Positions 1-9,091 of a stretch of DNA of 64,000 nucleotides are shown here, one piece after another. Within the stretch, counting starts at the first letter, position 1, and each line of letters starts with the position of its first letter. Below the pieces are notes generated by a model. That model was not told the origin of the DNA. It saw nothing but the letters and a program-made list of their open reading frames with translations, and ran no database searches. The DNA is from Jiangella asiatica (GTDB lineage Bacteria; Actinomycetota; Actinomycetes; Jiangellales; Jiangellaceae), in assembly GCF_004349065.1 (NCBI RefSeq), contig NZ_SMKZ01000034.1:1-64000 (forward strand). The letters are read 5' to 3'. The translations under genes and the position numbers were made by a program.

Positions 1-218
1 ACCACCGCGGCTGGGCAGTCCGCATCGGCGGCGACCGTCATCCCGAGTTCGTCCCACCACCCTGGATCGACCCCGGCCAACAGCCCCGCCGCAACACCTA
101 CCATCGCCTCATCGACGCACTCGGCAGTCACGGACCGCCCCTGGGCTCCGGCGAAACCGCCTGGCCGCCGCGCCCTGACCCGCCGACCGACCCACCCGAC
201 CATGTCCGCGCGGCCTGA
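1..218 (+). CDS. HNH endonuclease (DUF222 family), C-terminal end
   Basis: Only the last 72 codons are present, read in the frame starting at base 3 and ending with TGA at 216-218. The residues spell a Trp-rich tail (HRGWAVRI, then PEFVPPPWIDP, then QPRRNTYH). This is the usual C-terminus of actinobacterial DUF222/13E12-type HNH endonucleases, just after the HNH nuclease fold. The HNH residues themselves are upstream of the window. These proteins are abundant, often in multiple copies, and of poorly known function. About 260 bases without a recognisable gene separate it from the next gene. Confidence 0.7.
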   Translation, partial: HRGWAVRIGGDRHPEFVPPPWIDPGQQPRRNTYHRLIDALGSHGPPLGSGETAWPPRPDPPTDPPDHVRAA

Positions 219-479
219 CGACGCGTGCCGACCGTGCACGGCATCCACCGACGACACCGTCGCGGGCGGCCTGACGCGTAAACCGAGGTTCACCACGTGC
301 GGGCACCTGGCGATCGCGGCGCGGATCGGCCGGGCACGGGCATCACGTTCGGCGACGGCGCACGCAACGGCGCCCGGCGTCTGCTCAGTGGACCTGGTGA
401 GTGGCTCGGCCGGCTCGGTCCGTTCGTCATGTGTCGTCCTCCTTGGCTCGAACGGCGCGTCTGTGCTGGCACGCAGGGG

Positions 480-2963
480 TCAGGGTCGCGCGGCCGCGGC
501 CGCGGAGATGATCGACGCGCGGTCGCGGACGGTGATGAGTCCGTCGCTGGCCCACGCGTCCGTCATGGCACCGACGCGGCGGACGTAAGAGCCGTGGTCC
601 GGCCCGTCGTCGGCCCGCAGTGACTCCCCGGCGCAGGCGGACCCGACGGCGAAATCCGCGACCCCGGTGTCCGCCCCACCGATGTCGATCGTGCCCTCGC
701 ACGACGGAACCGGAGTCTCCCGAGGCCCCACGGTGCTCAGATCGATGGGCTGGAAGCCGAGATCGAGTGCGGGGGAGTCCGGCTGCAACCGGTAGTCGTG
801 GTTGTCAGGGTCGACGAACAGCGGGTCGGCGGTGACGGAGTTCTGGTCGTAGCGCCCGCCGAGCAGGGTCCGCCAGCTCGCCAAGGTGTCGTCGCCGGGG
901 ATGTTGGTGACGACGTACTCGCCGGTCGGTGAGTAGAACAGGTTGTGGTCCGAGGCCTGCACCCATGGCGACTCCTCCCAGGCGATCCATTCGCTGGCGA
1001 ACTGGTACAGGTTCAGCGGCCCACGTGTCGCGTAGATGATGTTGTGATCCCACTGGTGTTCCCGCACCGGGACGTTCAGCCACTGGCCGGAGATGATGCC
1101 GACGGTGCTGCTGCCGGTGGTCGACGTCACGAGGATGTTGTTGGTGATCCGGTTGCCGAAGCCCTTGGCATAGATGGTCAGGTTGGATCCCGGGCCGTTG
1201 ACATCGTGGACGACGTTGTTGCTGACCAGCGCGTAGCTGGTGTCGTCGTCGAGGTAGATCCCTTCGTACAGCAGCGAGGCGTGCACGCCGGGGACGCCTT
1301 GGACGTCGTGCACGTAGTTGTTGTCGATCACCGTTCCCGTGCCGACGCCCTTGAACGAGATGGCGCCGCCGTCCTCGGTCTGCTGCAGCACGTTGTGGAT
1401 GTGGTTGAAGGAGATGACGTTGTTGCGTGAGGTGAGCAGGTCGAAGTGGTTCTCCCAGGTGATTTCCGGGCCGTCGTAGGTGTCCGGGAGGTGGTCGGGC
1501 ATCTCGCTGCCGATCAGGCCCTTCCCACCGATGCCGTAGCGGGCCTGGTCGTGCACGTGATTGTGGCTGATGAGGTTGTCGCCACTCTGGTTGATGAAGA
1601 TGCCGCTGCCGTGTCCGACGAGGATGCCGTCGTGATGAATGTGGTTGTCGACGATGGTGTGCTCGCGGTTGTCGTAGACCTGGATTCCGCTGCCAGTGAG
1701 TGTCCCCGGACGCGTGCCGGTCATGATGATGCCGTGGTATCCGGCCTCGTGGATCTCGCTACCGCTGACAGTGACGTTGCGCGAGTATTCGTCGATGGAG
1801 ATCCCACTGAACCCGGCGTTGCGCACCTCGAGGTCGCGCAGCTCGATGTTGCGGGTGTTCTCCAGCCGGATGCTGCCGTGCCGGTTGCGCTCGGCCGGGC
1901 GGTTCCAGACCCGCCCGCGCCCGGTCGCGGTCTCGTCCGACGACGCCTCCTCGGTCTCCATGAAGTAGTCGGTGAAGGCGGAGACGTCGAAGGTCAGACC
2001 GTCGACGACGATGTCGCGCAGCCGGTTCTCCGGGTGGGTGCCGCGCAGGTCGAAGATGTCCTGGACGGTGGGGGCGACGATGCTCTGCTGGTCCAACGGA
2101 ACGGTCGTGTCGGCCGGCCAGTAGTAGACGTAGCCCGCGCCGCGGTCCAGGTACCATTCGCCGGGCTGGTCCAGCGCCTCGGCGAAGCCCTGCACGAAGT
2201 AGTGGCTCCCGCGGTTGATGCCCTGCAGCGCTTCCGCGGTCATGGTGATGATCCGGTCTTCCAGGTCGATCGATTCCAGCCGGATCGTGTTGGAGAACCA
2301 GTCGCGGGTGCCGTAGACGTACACCTGCACCGACTGTGGGTCCGCGATGCTGCCCATCAGACCGGCCTCGGCCTGGGTGTAGAGCAGCTTTCTGCGCCGG
2401 TCCGCCTCGGGGATGACGTCGTCGGTGATCCAGCCGGTCTGGAAGAACCCGGTGTCCGGCTCGCGGGCCAAGGTCTGGCGCTCGGAGCTGGCGAAGAGCT
2501 GGTTGAATGTCCACGGCTCGCCGTTCAGGTCCGGCACGGGCGCCCGGAAGACCTCAGTGCCCTCGACCTGTTCCCACCCCGTGATGGGGCGGCCGCCGGC
2601 GACGACGGCGTTCTCTCCCGGTTCGTTGGTGTACACGACCTGGTGACCGTCGCGGCCGGAGTCGTTCTCGTTGAGACGAAGTGATTCGTCGAGGTAGTAC
2701 GTGCCCTCTCGCAGCACGACCGTGACGTCCGCCGTCATCCCGTCGGCGATCAGCTCCCGCACCGCGTCGCGGGCCCGCTCGAGGGTCCGGAACGGCTGAT
2801 CCCGCGTGCCGGGCGCTGCGTCGTCACCGTCCGGGGAGACGTAGACGTGGGGACCGTCCTGCGCTGCCGACACGGCGGGCCGGGCGGCGGCGCCGACGCC
2901 GAAGGCGCCGATGACCACGACCGGTGCGAGTGCGATCCCGAGTGCTGATCTGACGCTCCACAT
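480..2963 (-). CDS. Secreted right-handed parallel beta-helix protein (polysaccharide-active enzyme candidate)
   Basis: An 827-residue protein with a Sec-type signal peptide (hydrophobic stretch about residues 7-30, Ala-rich cleavage region near AVSAAQ). It continues with a short N-terminal segment typical of pectate-lyase-like beta-helices (YVSPDGDDAAPGT, then FRTLERARDAV). The middle is filled with Asn/His/Ile-rich coil repeats such as VDNHIHHDGI and ISHNHVHDQ. Such folds occur in lyases and glycoside hydrolases acting on acidic or branched polysaccharides; the exact reaction cannot be assigned. It is the most downstream gene of the minus-strand group that includes the sulfatase (30 bases upstream) and an ABC importer, so it probably cleaves the polymer outside the cell. 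Confidence 0.85.
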   Translation of the reverse strand: MWSVRSALGIALAPVVVIGAFGVGAAARPAVSAAQDGPHVYVSPDGDDAAPGTRDQPFRTLERARDAVRELIADGMTADVTVVLREGTYYLDESLRLNENDSGRDGHQVVYTNEPGENAVVAGGRPITGWEQVEGTEVFRAPVPDLNGEPWTFNQLFASSERQTLAREPDTGFFQTGWITDDVIPEADRRRKLLYTQAEAGLMGSIADPQSVQVYVYGTRDWFSNTIRLESIDLEDRIITMTAEALQGINRGSHYFVQGFAEALDQPGEWYLDRGAGYVYYWPADTTVPLDQQSIVAPTVQDIFDLRGTHPENRLRDIVVDGLTFDVSAFTDYFMETEEASSDETATGRGRVWNRPAERNRHGSIRLENTRNIELRDLEVRNAGFSGISIDEYSRNVTVSGSEIHEAGYHGIIMTGTRPGTLTGSGIQVYDNREHTIVDNHIHHDGILVGHGSGIFINQSGDNLISHNHVHDQARYGIGGKGLIGSEMPDHLPDTYDGPEITWENHFDLLTSRNNVISFNHIHNVLQQTEDGGAISFKGVGTGTVIDNNYVHDVQGVPGVHASLLYEGIYLDDDTSYALVSNNVVHDVNGPGSNLTIYAKGFGNRITNNILVTSTTGSSTVGIISGQWLNVPVREHQWDHNIIYATRGPLNLYQFASEWIAWEESPWVQASDHNLFYSPTGEYVVTNIPGDDTLASWRTLLGGRYDQNSVTADPLFVDPDNHDYRLQPDSPALDLGFQPIDLSTVGPRETPVPSCEGTIDIGGADTGVADFAVGSACAGESLRADDGPDHGSYVRRVGAMTDAWASDGLITVRDRASIISAAAAARP

Positions 2964-2993
2964 CCCTGGTACTCCTTCGGTCGAAGGTGCGGT

Positions 2994-4526
2994 TCACAGG
3001 TAGTCGCGCAAGCCCTTGTCCGCTAGGTCGCGGATGGCGGCGGGCGGGACGAGACCGTCGTCGAAGCGGCGGGTGTCCTGCCAGTCGCCGTGTGCGGCGG
3101 GGAGGGTGTTCTGGATGCGCTGGGTGGTGACCAGCCAGTCCAGCAGCCGCCGGCGCAGCCGCTCCACGATGTCGCGGTGCTCGGGGCTGTGGTAGAGGTT
3201 CGTCAGCTCCCAAGGGTCGGCGGCCAGGTCGTAGAGCTCACCGACGTCGCCGTCCTCGGGCGGGAAGAAGCCGTCCGGGTAGGTCACCAGCTTCCAGTCG
3301 GGGGTGCGTACGGCCTTGGACCATGGGCACTCGGTGAAGACGGCGTCCCGCTCCGGTCCGCCTTCACCGCGCAGCGCGGGCCCGAGGTCGTGGCCGTCCC
3401 AGCTGGTCAGATCCGGGAGTCCGGCCAAGGCCGAGACGGTCGGGAAGAGGTCCACGGACTCGACCAGGTCGTCGCGGGTCGCGCCCTGCGGCAGGTGACC
3501 CGGCCAGCTCCAGATGTAGGGCACCCTGGTGATCGCGTCGTAACTGATGCCCGGCGCCTTCTCGATCAGGCCGTGCTCGCCAGCGAAGTCACCGTGGTCG
3601 GCGGTGTAGACGACGATGGTGTCCTGTGAGATGCCCCGCTGGTCGAGCAGGTCCAGCAGCTGCCCGATGGCATGGTCGGTCTGGCTGACCAGCGCGAAAT
3701 ATGCGCGCAGGACCCGCCGGCGGCCCGCCTCGTACGTGGCCGGCTCGAAGTACCAGTCGCCGTCCGGTCCCTTGGCCCGCCAGCTGGCGCGCTGGTGAGG
3801 CGGTTTTCCGTCGAAGGGGTCGTCGGCGTTGGGCGGCAGCGTGACGGTGTCCTCGGAGTAGGCACTCCAGAACGGCTCGGACGGCGTCCAGACCTGGTGC
3901 GGCCGCGGAAAGCTCACCCAGGCCAGCCATGGCTGATCGCCGGCCGCGGTGATGAATCGGGCGGCCTCGTCGGCACACCACTGCTCGACGCTGTGCTCCA
4001 GCGGAAGCGTGGAGAGCCGGGCGTCCAGGCCCTGCCCGTCGCTGTTGCCACGGCGCGCGAAGTGCTCGGGCAGGATGCGGTCGTCGCGCCGGCTCGACAA
4101 GCCGAATGCGTCCAGGTACTCGCCGTAGGCATCCGGGGCGAGGAAGCCGATGCAGTCGCGCAACGTGTCGACGTGCGGCTCGATCCAGTCCCGCGGAGTG
4201 TGCGTCTTGCCGATCACCCCGGTGTGGTAGCCGGCGGCCTTGGCGTGTCCGAAGAGCGATGGCAGCGTTCTCGGGCCGGCTGGGCCGGGCCGGCGCGGAT
4301 CGGACAGGCCGTAGTAGCCGTGGTTGTGGCAGTACTGCCCGGACAGGAACGACACCCTGCTGGGGGTGCAGATGGGGTTCTGCGCGAAGGCACGGGTGAA
4401 CCGGATCCCACGTCTGGCGAGGCGGTCCAGTGCCGGCGTGGTGACGTCGGGGTGACCGGCGTGCGACATGCACCGCGCGTTGTGTTGGTCCGACATGATG
4501 AACAGGACATTCGGCGGACGCGACAA
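2994..4526 (-). CDS. Sulfatase (Cys-type, formylglycine-dependent)
   Basis: 510 residues. The N-terminus PNVLFIMSDQH carries the first metal ligands of the alkaline-phosphatase-like fold. The sulfatase signature CTPSR lies at residues 53-57, where Cys53 must be converted to formylglycine by a maturase encoded elsewhere. A second metal-site motif, YTADHGDFAGEHG, lies near residue 320. There is no signal peptide, so the enzyme is predicted to be cytoplasmic. It would remove sulfate esters from imported oligosaccharides rather than from the polymer. It lies between the beta-helix gene and an ABC importer. Substrate position specificity cannot be read from the sequence. Confidence 0.93.
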   Translation of the reverse strand: MSRPPNVLFIMSDQHNARCMSHAGHPDVTTPALDRLARRGIRFTRAFAQNPICTPSRVSFLSGQYCHNHGYYGLSDPRRPGPAGPRTLPSLFGHAKAAGYHTGVIGKTHTPRDWIEPHVDTLRDCIGFLAPDAYGEYLDAFGLSSRRDDRILPEHFARRGNSDGQGLDARLSTLPLEHSVEQWCADEAARFITAAGDQPWLAWVSFPRPHQVWTPSEPFWSAYSEDTVTLPPNADDPFDGKPPHQRASWRAKGPDGDWYFEPATYEAGRRRVLRAYFALVSQTDHAIGQLLDLLDQRGISQDTIVVYTADHGDFAGEHGLIEKAPGISYDAITRVPYIWSWPGHLPQGATRDDLVESVDLFPTVSALAGLPDLTSWDGHDLGPALRGEGGPERDAVFTECPWSKAVRTPDWKLVTYPDGFFPPEDGDVGELYDLAADPWELTNLYHSPEHRDIVERLRRRLLDWLVTTQRIQNTLPAAHGDWQDTRRFDDGLVPPAAIRDLADKGLRDYL

Positions 4527-4620
4527 GCTATGCCTCCCTGGGGGTCGTTGGGTGCCGGCTGGTCTCCTTATCCCTTGTGGGACGCGCCGCCGCCTGGGAC
4601 CTCGCGGTCGGCGTCGGAGC

Positions 4621-5547
4621 CTAGCCCTTCTCGGCGCCGGAGACGTCGCTGGCGGTGAGGTAGCGCTGGGCGAACACGAACGCGACCAGGACGGGCGCGA
4701 CGGCGACCAGTGCGGCGAGCGCCGCCTCCGGCTGATGGATGGGGAGCGCGGAGAACCCGCCCTCGGCGTTGATGGCGTCCGTCGACTGGAGAAGCATCAT
4801 CAGACCGACCTGGAGGTTGAAGGTGCGGTCGTCGGAGAGCATGACGAACGGCAGGAAGAAGTTGGTCCACGCGTGCACGAAACTGAAGAAGAAGATCATC
4901 CCGATGACCGGCTTGGACAGGGGCAGGACGATGCGGAAGAACAGGGTCGCCTCGCTTGCGCCGTCGACGCGCGCCGCCTCGAGCAGACTGTCGGGCAAGC
5001 TGGTCGTGCAGTACACGTAGCAGAGGTAGACCGCGAACGGATAGAAGGCGAGCGGCAGGATCACCGAGGCCGGTGTGCCGAGCAGTCCGAGCGCGTTCAT
5101 CTGCAAGTACAACGGCAGCACCAGGGCCGCCGTCGGGATGATCATGCCGATGAGGGTGAGCACCAGCAGCGCCTTGCGCCCGGCGAAGTCGTACTTGGCG
5201 AGCGCATAGCCGGCAGGGACGCTGAGGAACACGGCGATCACGACACTCGAGCCGGCGTAGTACAGCGAATTCCAGATCCAGCCGACCAGCTCGCCGTCGT
5301 TGAACGTCAGCAGGTTGCTCCAGCCCTGCGCGATGTTGCCGAACGAACCGACCGAGAGGGGATGATCGCTGAAGATGGACGTCTGCGTTTTCGTCGCGGC
5401 CAGCAGCAACCACGTCACCGGCAGGCCGAAGAAGATCGCACAAGCCAGGAGGAAGCCGAGGCGGAGAGACCGTCCGGCCGCCCGTCGCGCGCTTTCGGCC
5501 GCACGGCGCGACGGCGGGTGGTCGTGCCGGGTCGCCGGAACGGCCAT
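4621..5547 (-). CDS. Carbohydrate ABC transporter permease (MalG type)
   Basis: 308 residues with about six membrane segments. The conserved EAA loop that docks the ATPase is present (EAARVDGASEATLFFRIVLP), as is the N-terminal basic stretch usual in this family. The ATG at 5547 overlaps the stop of the upstream permease by one base, so the two are translationally coupled. It forms the second half of the membrane channel of a binding-protein-dependent sugar importer. No ATPase gene is nearby, which suggests use of a shared MsiK-type ATPase. Confidence 0.92.
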   Translation of the reverse strand: MAVPATRHDHPPSRRAAESARRAAGRSLRLGFLLACAIFFGLPVTWLLLAATKTQTSIFSDHPLSVGSFGNIAQGWSNLLTFNDGELVGWIWNSLYYAGSSVVIAVFLSVPAGYALAKYDFAGRKALLVLTLIGMIIPTAALVLPLYLQMNALGLLGTPASVILPLAFYPFAVYLCYVYCTTSLPDSLLEAARVDGASEATLFFRIVLPLSKPVIGMIFFFSFVHAWTNFFLPFVMLSDDRTFNLQVGLMMLLQSTDAINAEGGFSALPIHQPEAALAALVAVAPVLVAFVFAQRYLTASDVSGAEKG

Positions 5548-6527
5548 CAGCTCAGTCCTCTGTCGATCCGGTAGAACTTCGTGCGATAGATGACGAGCAG
5601 GGCGACCACGAGTCCGACCAGCAGCAGCGCCAGCGACAGCGCCGCGGCCTTGCCGAAGTCGCCCTGTTGGGTCGCGTAGTAGTACGCCAGCTGGTTGATC
5701 GACCAGGTCGAGCTGATCTGACCGGGAACGCCGGTGGCCAGCACGGTGGGTTCGACGAACACCTGTGTCCCGGCGGCGAACGTGGCGATCAGGATCAGCG
5801 CTGCGTACCGGCTGACCATCGGCAGCTTGACACGCATGGCGACCTGCCACGACGACGCGCCGTCGATGACCGCCGCCTCGAGCACGTCCCGCGGCAGCGC
5901 GGCGAGCGCCGCGTAGACGATCAGGATCCATCCGCCGGCATGGATCGCGATGCCCATCAACGCGAGGATCAGCGGCGTGTTGGCGGAGACGGCCTCCGTG
6001 GCGTTCTCCACGCCCAGCAGGTCCAGCAGCGGAGAGAACGGGCTGACCTGGGGGCTGACCATGAACAGCCACAACAAGGCCGCCGCTGAACCCGTGATGG
6101 CCCCGGGGATGTAGTACACGAAGCGCATCGCGGCGGCGAATCGTCCCGGTCGGGCGTGAAGAACCAGCGCGATCGCGAAGATCAGCATCAGCATGGACGG
6201 CAGCCAGAGAGCCACGTACGTTGCCACGTTGCGGGCCGAGTCGACCAGCCGATAGTCGGTGAGGACCTCGCCCCAGTTCCCCAACGGCGCGAACTCGGTG
6301 CCCGCGCCGAGGCTGTCGGTGAACAGGGATGTGTAGAGGCCGTAGAGGGCCGGCGCGATGCCGAAGCCGACGAGGAACAGGGCGTACGGCGCCACGAAGA
6401 AATACGGCGCGAGCCGCCGGCGGCGCTTGGACGGCGGCTCGACCGTCGACTCGGCGCCGGATGCCGGTCGCCGTCCCTGTCTGTCTGCCCTGGCGGGACG
6501 GCGACCGGCGGTTTCGGTATCGGTCAC
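5547..6527 (-). CDS. Carbohydrate ABC transporter permease (MalF type)
   Basis: 326 residues. A charged cytoplasmic N-terminus of about 40 residues is followed by six predicted membrane segments and an EAA loop (EAAVIDGASSWQVAMRVKLP). The start is GTG at 6527, overlapping the stop of the binding-protein gene in the arrangement GTGA, which implies coupled translation. It pairs with the MalG-type permease immediately downstream and the lipoprotein upstream to make one importer. Confidence 0.92.
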   Translation of the reverse strand: MTDTETAGRRPARADRQGRRPASGAESTVEPPSKRRRRLAPYFFVAPYALFLVGFGIAPALYGLYTSLFTDSLGAGTEFAPLGNWGEVLTDYRLVDSARNVATYVALWLPSMLMLIFAIALVLHARPGRFAAAMRFVYYIPGAITGSAAALLWLFMVSPQVSPFSPLLDLLGVENATEAVSANTPLILALMGIAIHAGGWILIVYAALAALPRDVLEAAVIDGASSWQVAMRVKLPMVSRYAALILIATFAAGTQVFVEPTVLATGVPGQISSTWSINQLAYYYATQQGDFGKAAALSLALLLVGLVVALLVIYRTKFYRIDRGLS

Positions 6528-7849
6528 CGGGCGACCTCGTAGTCGGTGGCCTCGGCCGCCTGGGTGAGCCGGCTACCCCATTCCTCGACGGCCTCGAGGA
6601 GCGGTTCGGGTGACTCGGCCGCCGCGACCACCGTCTCGTTGAAGATGTTGTTCCACTCGTTGGCGTAGCGCACCCAGCCGAAGGTGTCCCGGATGAGCGG
6701 CGCCTGGTCCTTCATGACCGGGAACGGGTCCTCGGCGTAGAAGGGATCCGCCGCCCTCGCCGCGCCCCAGGCTTCCGCCGCCTCGGCGAACGCCGGATAA
6801 GTGGGCTGCTCGCTCTGATGGTCGACGTTGGTGGTCATCCACGTGGCGAAGTCGACGGCCGCGTCCATGTCCTCGGCGTGCCTGGATACCACGAAGGCTC
6901 CGCCGCCGACCGAGCCGCTGTACGGCACGTCCTCACCGTCCCACGTCGGCATCGGCGCCGCCGCCATCTCGCCGGCCGGGCTCTCGTAGGCGGCCTTGAA
7001 CCTGTGCTCGCCATACCAGGACGCCGCCGGCAGCATCAGGATCCGGTTCTCCTGCCCGATCTGCGCGAACGCCGGATCCGACGGCGACAGGGCGGACACC
7101 GAGCCGTTCGCCAGCAGCGGGTCCAGCAGCTCGGCAGCGCGGACGCAGCCGGGATCGGAGGTGTCGATGCGCACGGTTGTGAGATCGATGACGTCACGCG
7201 TTGGACAGCCGCTGGACTCGAAGTACACGCCGGCGCCCCACTTGCCGTTGAGACCGCCGATGATGTAGCCGGGATGCTCGGCCGCGACGCGCTCACCCAA
7301 TGCGCCGTAGTCGGACCAGGTCTGCGGGACTTCGTAGCCGAACTCCTGCATCAGCGCCTGGTTGTACCAGAGCACTGTCTGGCCGATGTCGTTGCGCAGG
7401 CAGTAGAGAGTGTCGCCGAACGTGCATCCGGAGAGGGAACCCTCGACGAAACCGTCGGTGATCTCGTCATCGACCAGCTCGTCCAGTGGCGCGGCGAAGT
7501 CGAACGGTGGTGCGGCCAGCGAAGCGACGTCCTCGGGCGTGTTGAGGAAGACGACGTCCGGCCACCCGTCATCGGCCTGGTTGGCCAGCGAGATCTGGGT
7601 GAGGACATAACCTGGGTCACTGGGAATGGTGGTCATCCGGATGTCGACGTCGGGGTGCTCCTCCAGGTAGCGCTCGACACCCGGCGTCCTCGTGGAGTCG
7701 ACCCAGACGGTCAGCGACGTCGCCCCGTCATCATCGCCACCCGTGCTGGCCCCCGGAGCGGTGCACCCCGCGATGAAGAGCCCGGCGATGGCGCAGCCGG
7801 TCGAGATCCGAGCGCGCTGTGCGCGTTGCCGCCAGCCTGTGGTTGTCAT
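6524..7849 (-). CDS. Sugar ABC transporter substrate-binding lipoprotein
   Basis: 441 residues in the family-1 extracellular solute-binding fold. The N-terminus has a lipobox (LFIAGC), so the mature protein is lipid-anchored at Cys. The mature part begins with SLTVWVDS and contains the WPDVVFLNTPEDV segment typical of sugar binders. The ATG at 7849 was chosen because AGGAGTGC lies just upstream and the signal peptide then starts correctly; an upstream in-frame extension lacks these. It is the first gene of the minus-strand operon running to the beta-helix gene, and it is divergent from the GntR regulator. Confidence 0.92.
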   Translation of the reverse strand: MTTTGWRQRAQRARISTGCAIAGLFIAGCTAPGASTGGDDDGATSLTVWVDSTRTPGVERYLEEHPDVDIRMTTIPSDPGYVLTQISLANQADDGWPDVVFLNTPEDVASLAAPPFDFAAPLDELVDDEITDGFVEGSLSGCTFGDTLYCLRNDIGQTVLWYNQALMQEFGYEVPQTWSDYGALGERVAAEHPGYIIGGLNGKWGAGVYFESSGCPTRDVIDLTTVRIDTSDPGCVRAAELLDPLLANGSVSALSPSDPAFAQIGQENRILMLPAASWYGEHRFKAAYESPAGEMAAAPMPTWDGEDVPYSGSVGGGAFVVSRHAEDMDAAVDFATWMTTNVDHQSEQPTYPAFAEAAEAWGAARAADPFYAEDPFPVMKDQAPLIRDTFGWVRYANEWNNIFNETVVAAAESPEPLLEAVEEWGSRLTQAAEATDYEVAR

Positions 7850-7882
7850 CGAGCACTCCTCGGTGAGCTGTTCGACTGAGCA

Positions 7883-8007
7883 GATAAGTCCTATATGTGG
7901 TTGGCTGTCAGAGGATCTAGTGACCTGTCGGCGCGTCGGGGTCGGAGCTTGCTGGCCGCCCAAACCCCGTAAGCTCGGTGCTGGCCACCGTATAGGTCCG
8001 ATTTATC
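7883..8007. promoter_or_regulatory. Pair of inverted similar boxes (GATAArT...CCTATA)
   Basis: On the plus strand 7883-7897 reads GATAAGTCCTATATG. The reverse complement of 7989-8007 reads GATAAATCGGACCTATACG. The two share GATAArT and CCTATA with different spacing and face each other across about 90 bases in the divergent intergenic region. They may be promoter or operator elements for the importer operon. The spacing mismatch makes this tentative. Confidence 0.3.
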
Positions 8008-8085
8008 AGCCGTCAAGACAGCGCAGGTGCCTGACACGGGGAAGGCAACGGCCTGATGTGGAGAAGTAAATCCTAGTTGAACATG

Positions 8086-8103
8086 TCTATCTCCTGAGAT
8101 AGA
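8086..8103. promoter_or_regulatory. Perfect palindromic operator candidate upstream of gntR
   Basis: TCTATCTC-CT-GAGATAGA is a perfect inverted repeat with 8-base arms and a 2-base spacer. It lies 65 bases before the GntR start codon, in an AT-richer stretch of an otherwise GC-rich intergenic region shared with the divergent importer operon. Size and position fit a dimeric FadR-type regulator site that could control both directions. Confidence 0.55.
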
Positions 8104-8168
8104 TCGTATGTATCCTCGGCGTTGACGGAAGGTCGCCGACGCGATGGCGGCCAGAAGGGATGCCGGAC

Positions 8169-8960
8169 ATGACCGCGACCCCAGAACGTGCGGGCGGCTC
8201 ATCGGAGCCGGAGCGCCAGAGCGCGTACCGCCCCGGCTACGAGATCGCCGCCGAGCACATCCTGAGCTACATCGCCGGGCGACAGCTGCGTCCAGGCGAT
8301 CGCATGCCCACGGAGCGGGAGCTCTCGGAGCGTCTGAACGTCAGCCGCACGGTTACCAGGGAAGCGTTGAAGGTGCTGGCCGCGCTGGGGCGCGTCACCG
8401 TCCGCAAGGGTGCTGGCATCTACGTCGCCGAACCCAGCGGTCTGGCGGCGCAGCAGTCGTGGAACCTGTTCCTGCCCGCCGATCCGGATCAGGTCGGTCT
8501 GCTGTTCGCGTTTCGCCGCGCTATCGAGGGCGAGACCAGCCGACTCGCGGCGAGCCGGGCCACCCCACAGCAGGTGCTCGCGGTCCGCGACGCCGCCAAC
8601 CGCACGGACGAGGCCGCCGCCGTCGACGACTTCGCAACCTTCCGCGACGCTGACGACGACTTTCACCAGGCGGTGGCGGCGGCCTCGAACAACCCGTTCT
8701 TCGAGTCAACCGTCGTAGCCATCACGCAGCTGCGTCGCCAGGTGGTCACCATCGGCATGCGGGGGGACAAGCCCGGATCGCTTCTCGTCGCGGCCAAGGA
8801 ACACGCAGCAGTAGCCGAGCTGATCGCAGCGGGCGAGGCCGACGGCGCGGTCGCGGCAATGGTGGAGCACATCGACACCACACTCGATCACTATCGACGG
8901 TTGCTGCAGCGGTGGATGCGAGGGCTCGCGGCCGACAACGATCGCTCCGCGTCAGCCTGA
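8169..8960 (+). CDS. FadR-subfamily GntR transcriptional regulator
   Basis: 263 residues. An N-terminal winged helix-turn-helix (residues about 20-85: LRPGDRMPTERELSERLNVS, then SRTVTREALKVLAALG) is followed by an all-helical FCD ligand domain that includes DDDFHQAVAAASNN. FCD-type regulators usually bind carboxylate or sugar-acid metabolites and leave DNA on binding. The ATG at 8169 has AAGGGA about 10 bases upstream; an ATG at 8160 adds three residues and has no better site. The gene is divergent from the sugar importer operon and precedes the convergent lyase gene, so it is the likely local controller. Confidence 0.92.
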   Translation: MTATPERAGGSSEPERQSAYRPGYEIAAEHILSYIAGRQLRPGDRMPTERELSERLNVSRTVTREALKVLAALGRVTVRKGAGIYVAEPSGLAAQQSWNLFLPADPDQVGLLFAFRRAIEGETSRLAASRATPQQVLAVRDAANRTDEAAAVDDFATFRDADDDFHQAVAAASNNPFFESTVVAITQLRRQVVTIGMRGDKPGSLLVAAKEHAAVAELIAAGEADGAVAAMVEHIDTTLDHYRRLLQRWMRGLAADNDRSASA

Positions 8961-9091
8961 GGCGTCGAACACCGCTCCTCGATCACGGCGGTCGGCAGAC
9001 CCATCTCACCGGGTTCCTTGCTCGCTATCTCGCCGGCGCGGCGATCGCCGGTTGGCCCACGCAGCCGAGCACGACCGACTGGTCTGGCGGG

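Noticed and set aside
1446-2684. Long plus-strand open frame opposite the beta-helix gene
   Set aside because: It is the antisense of a clear gene. Val/Asp-rich composition, no motif and no ribosome site; a GC-bias artefact.
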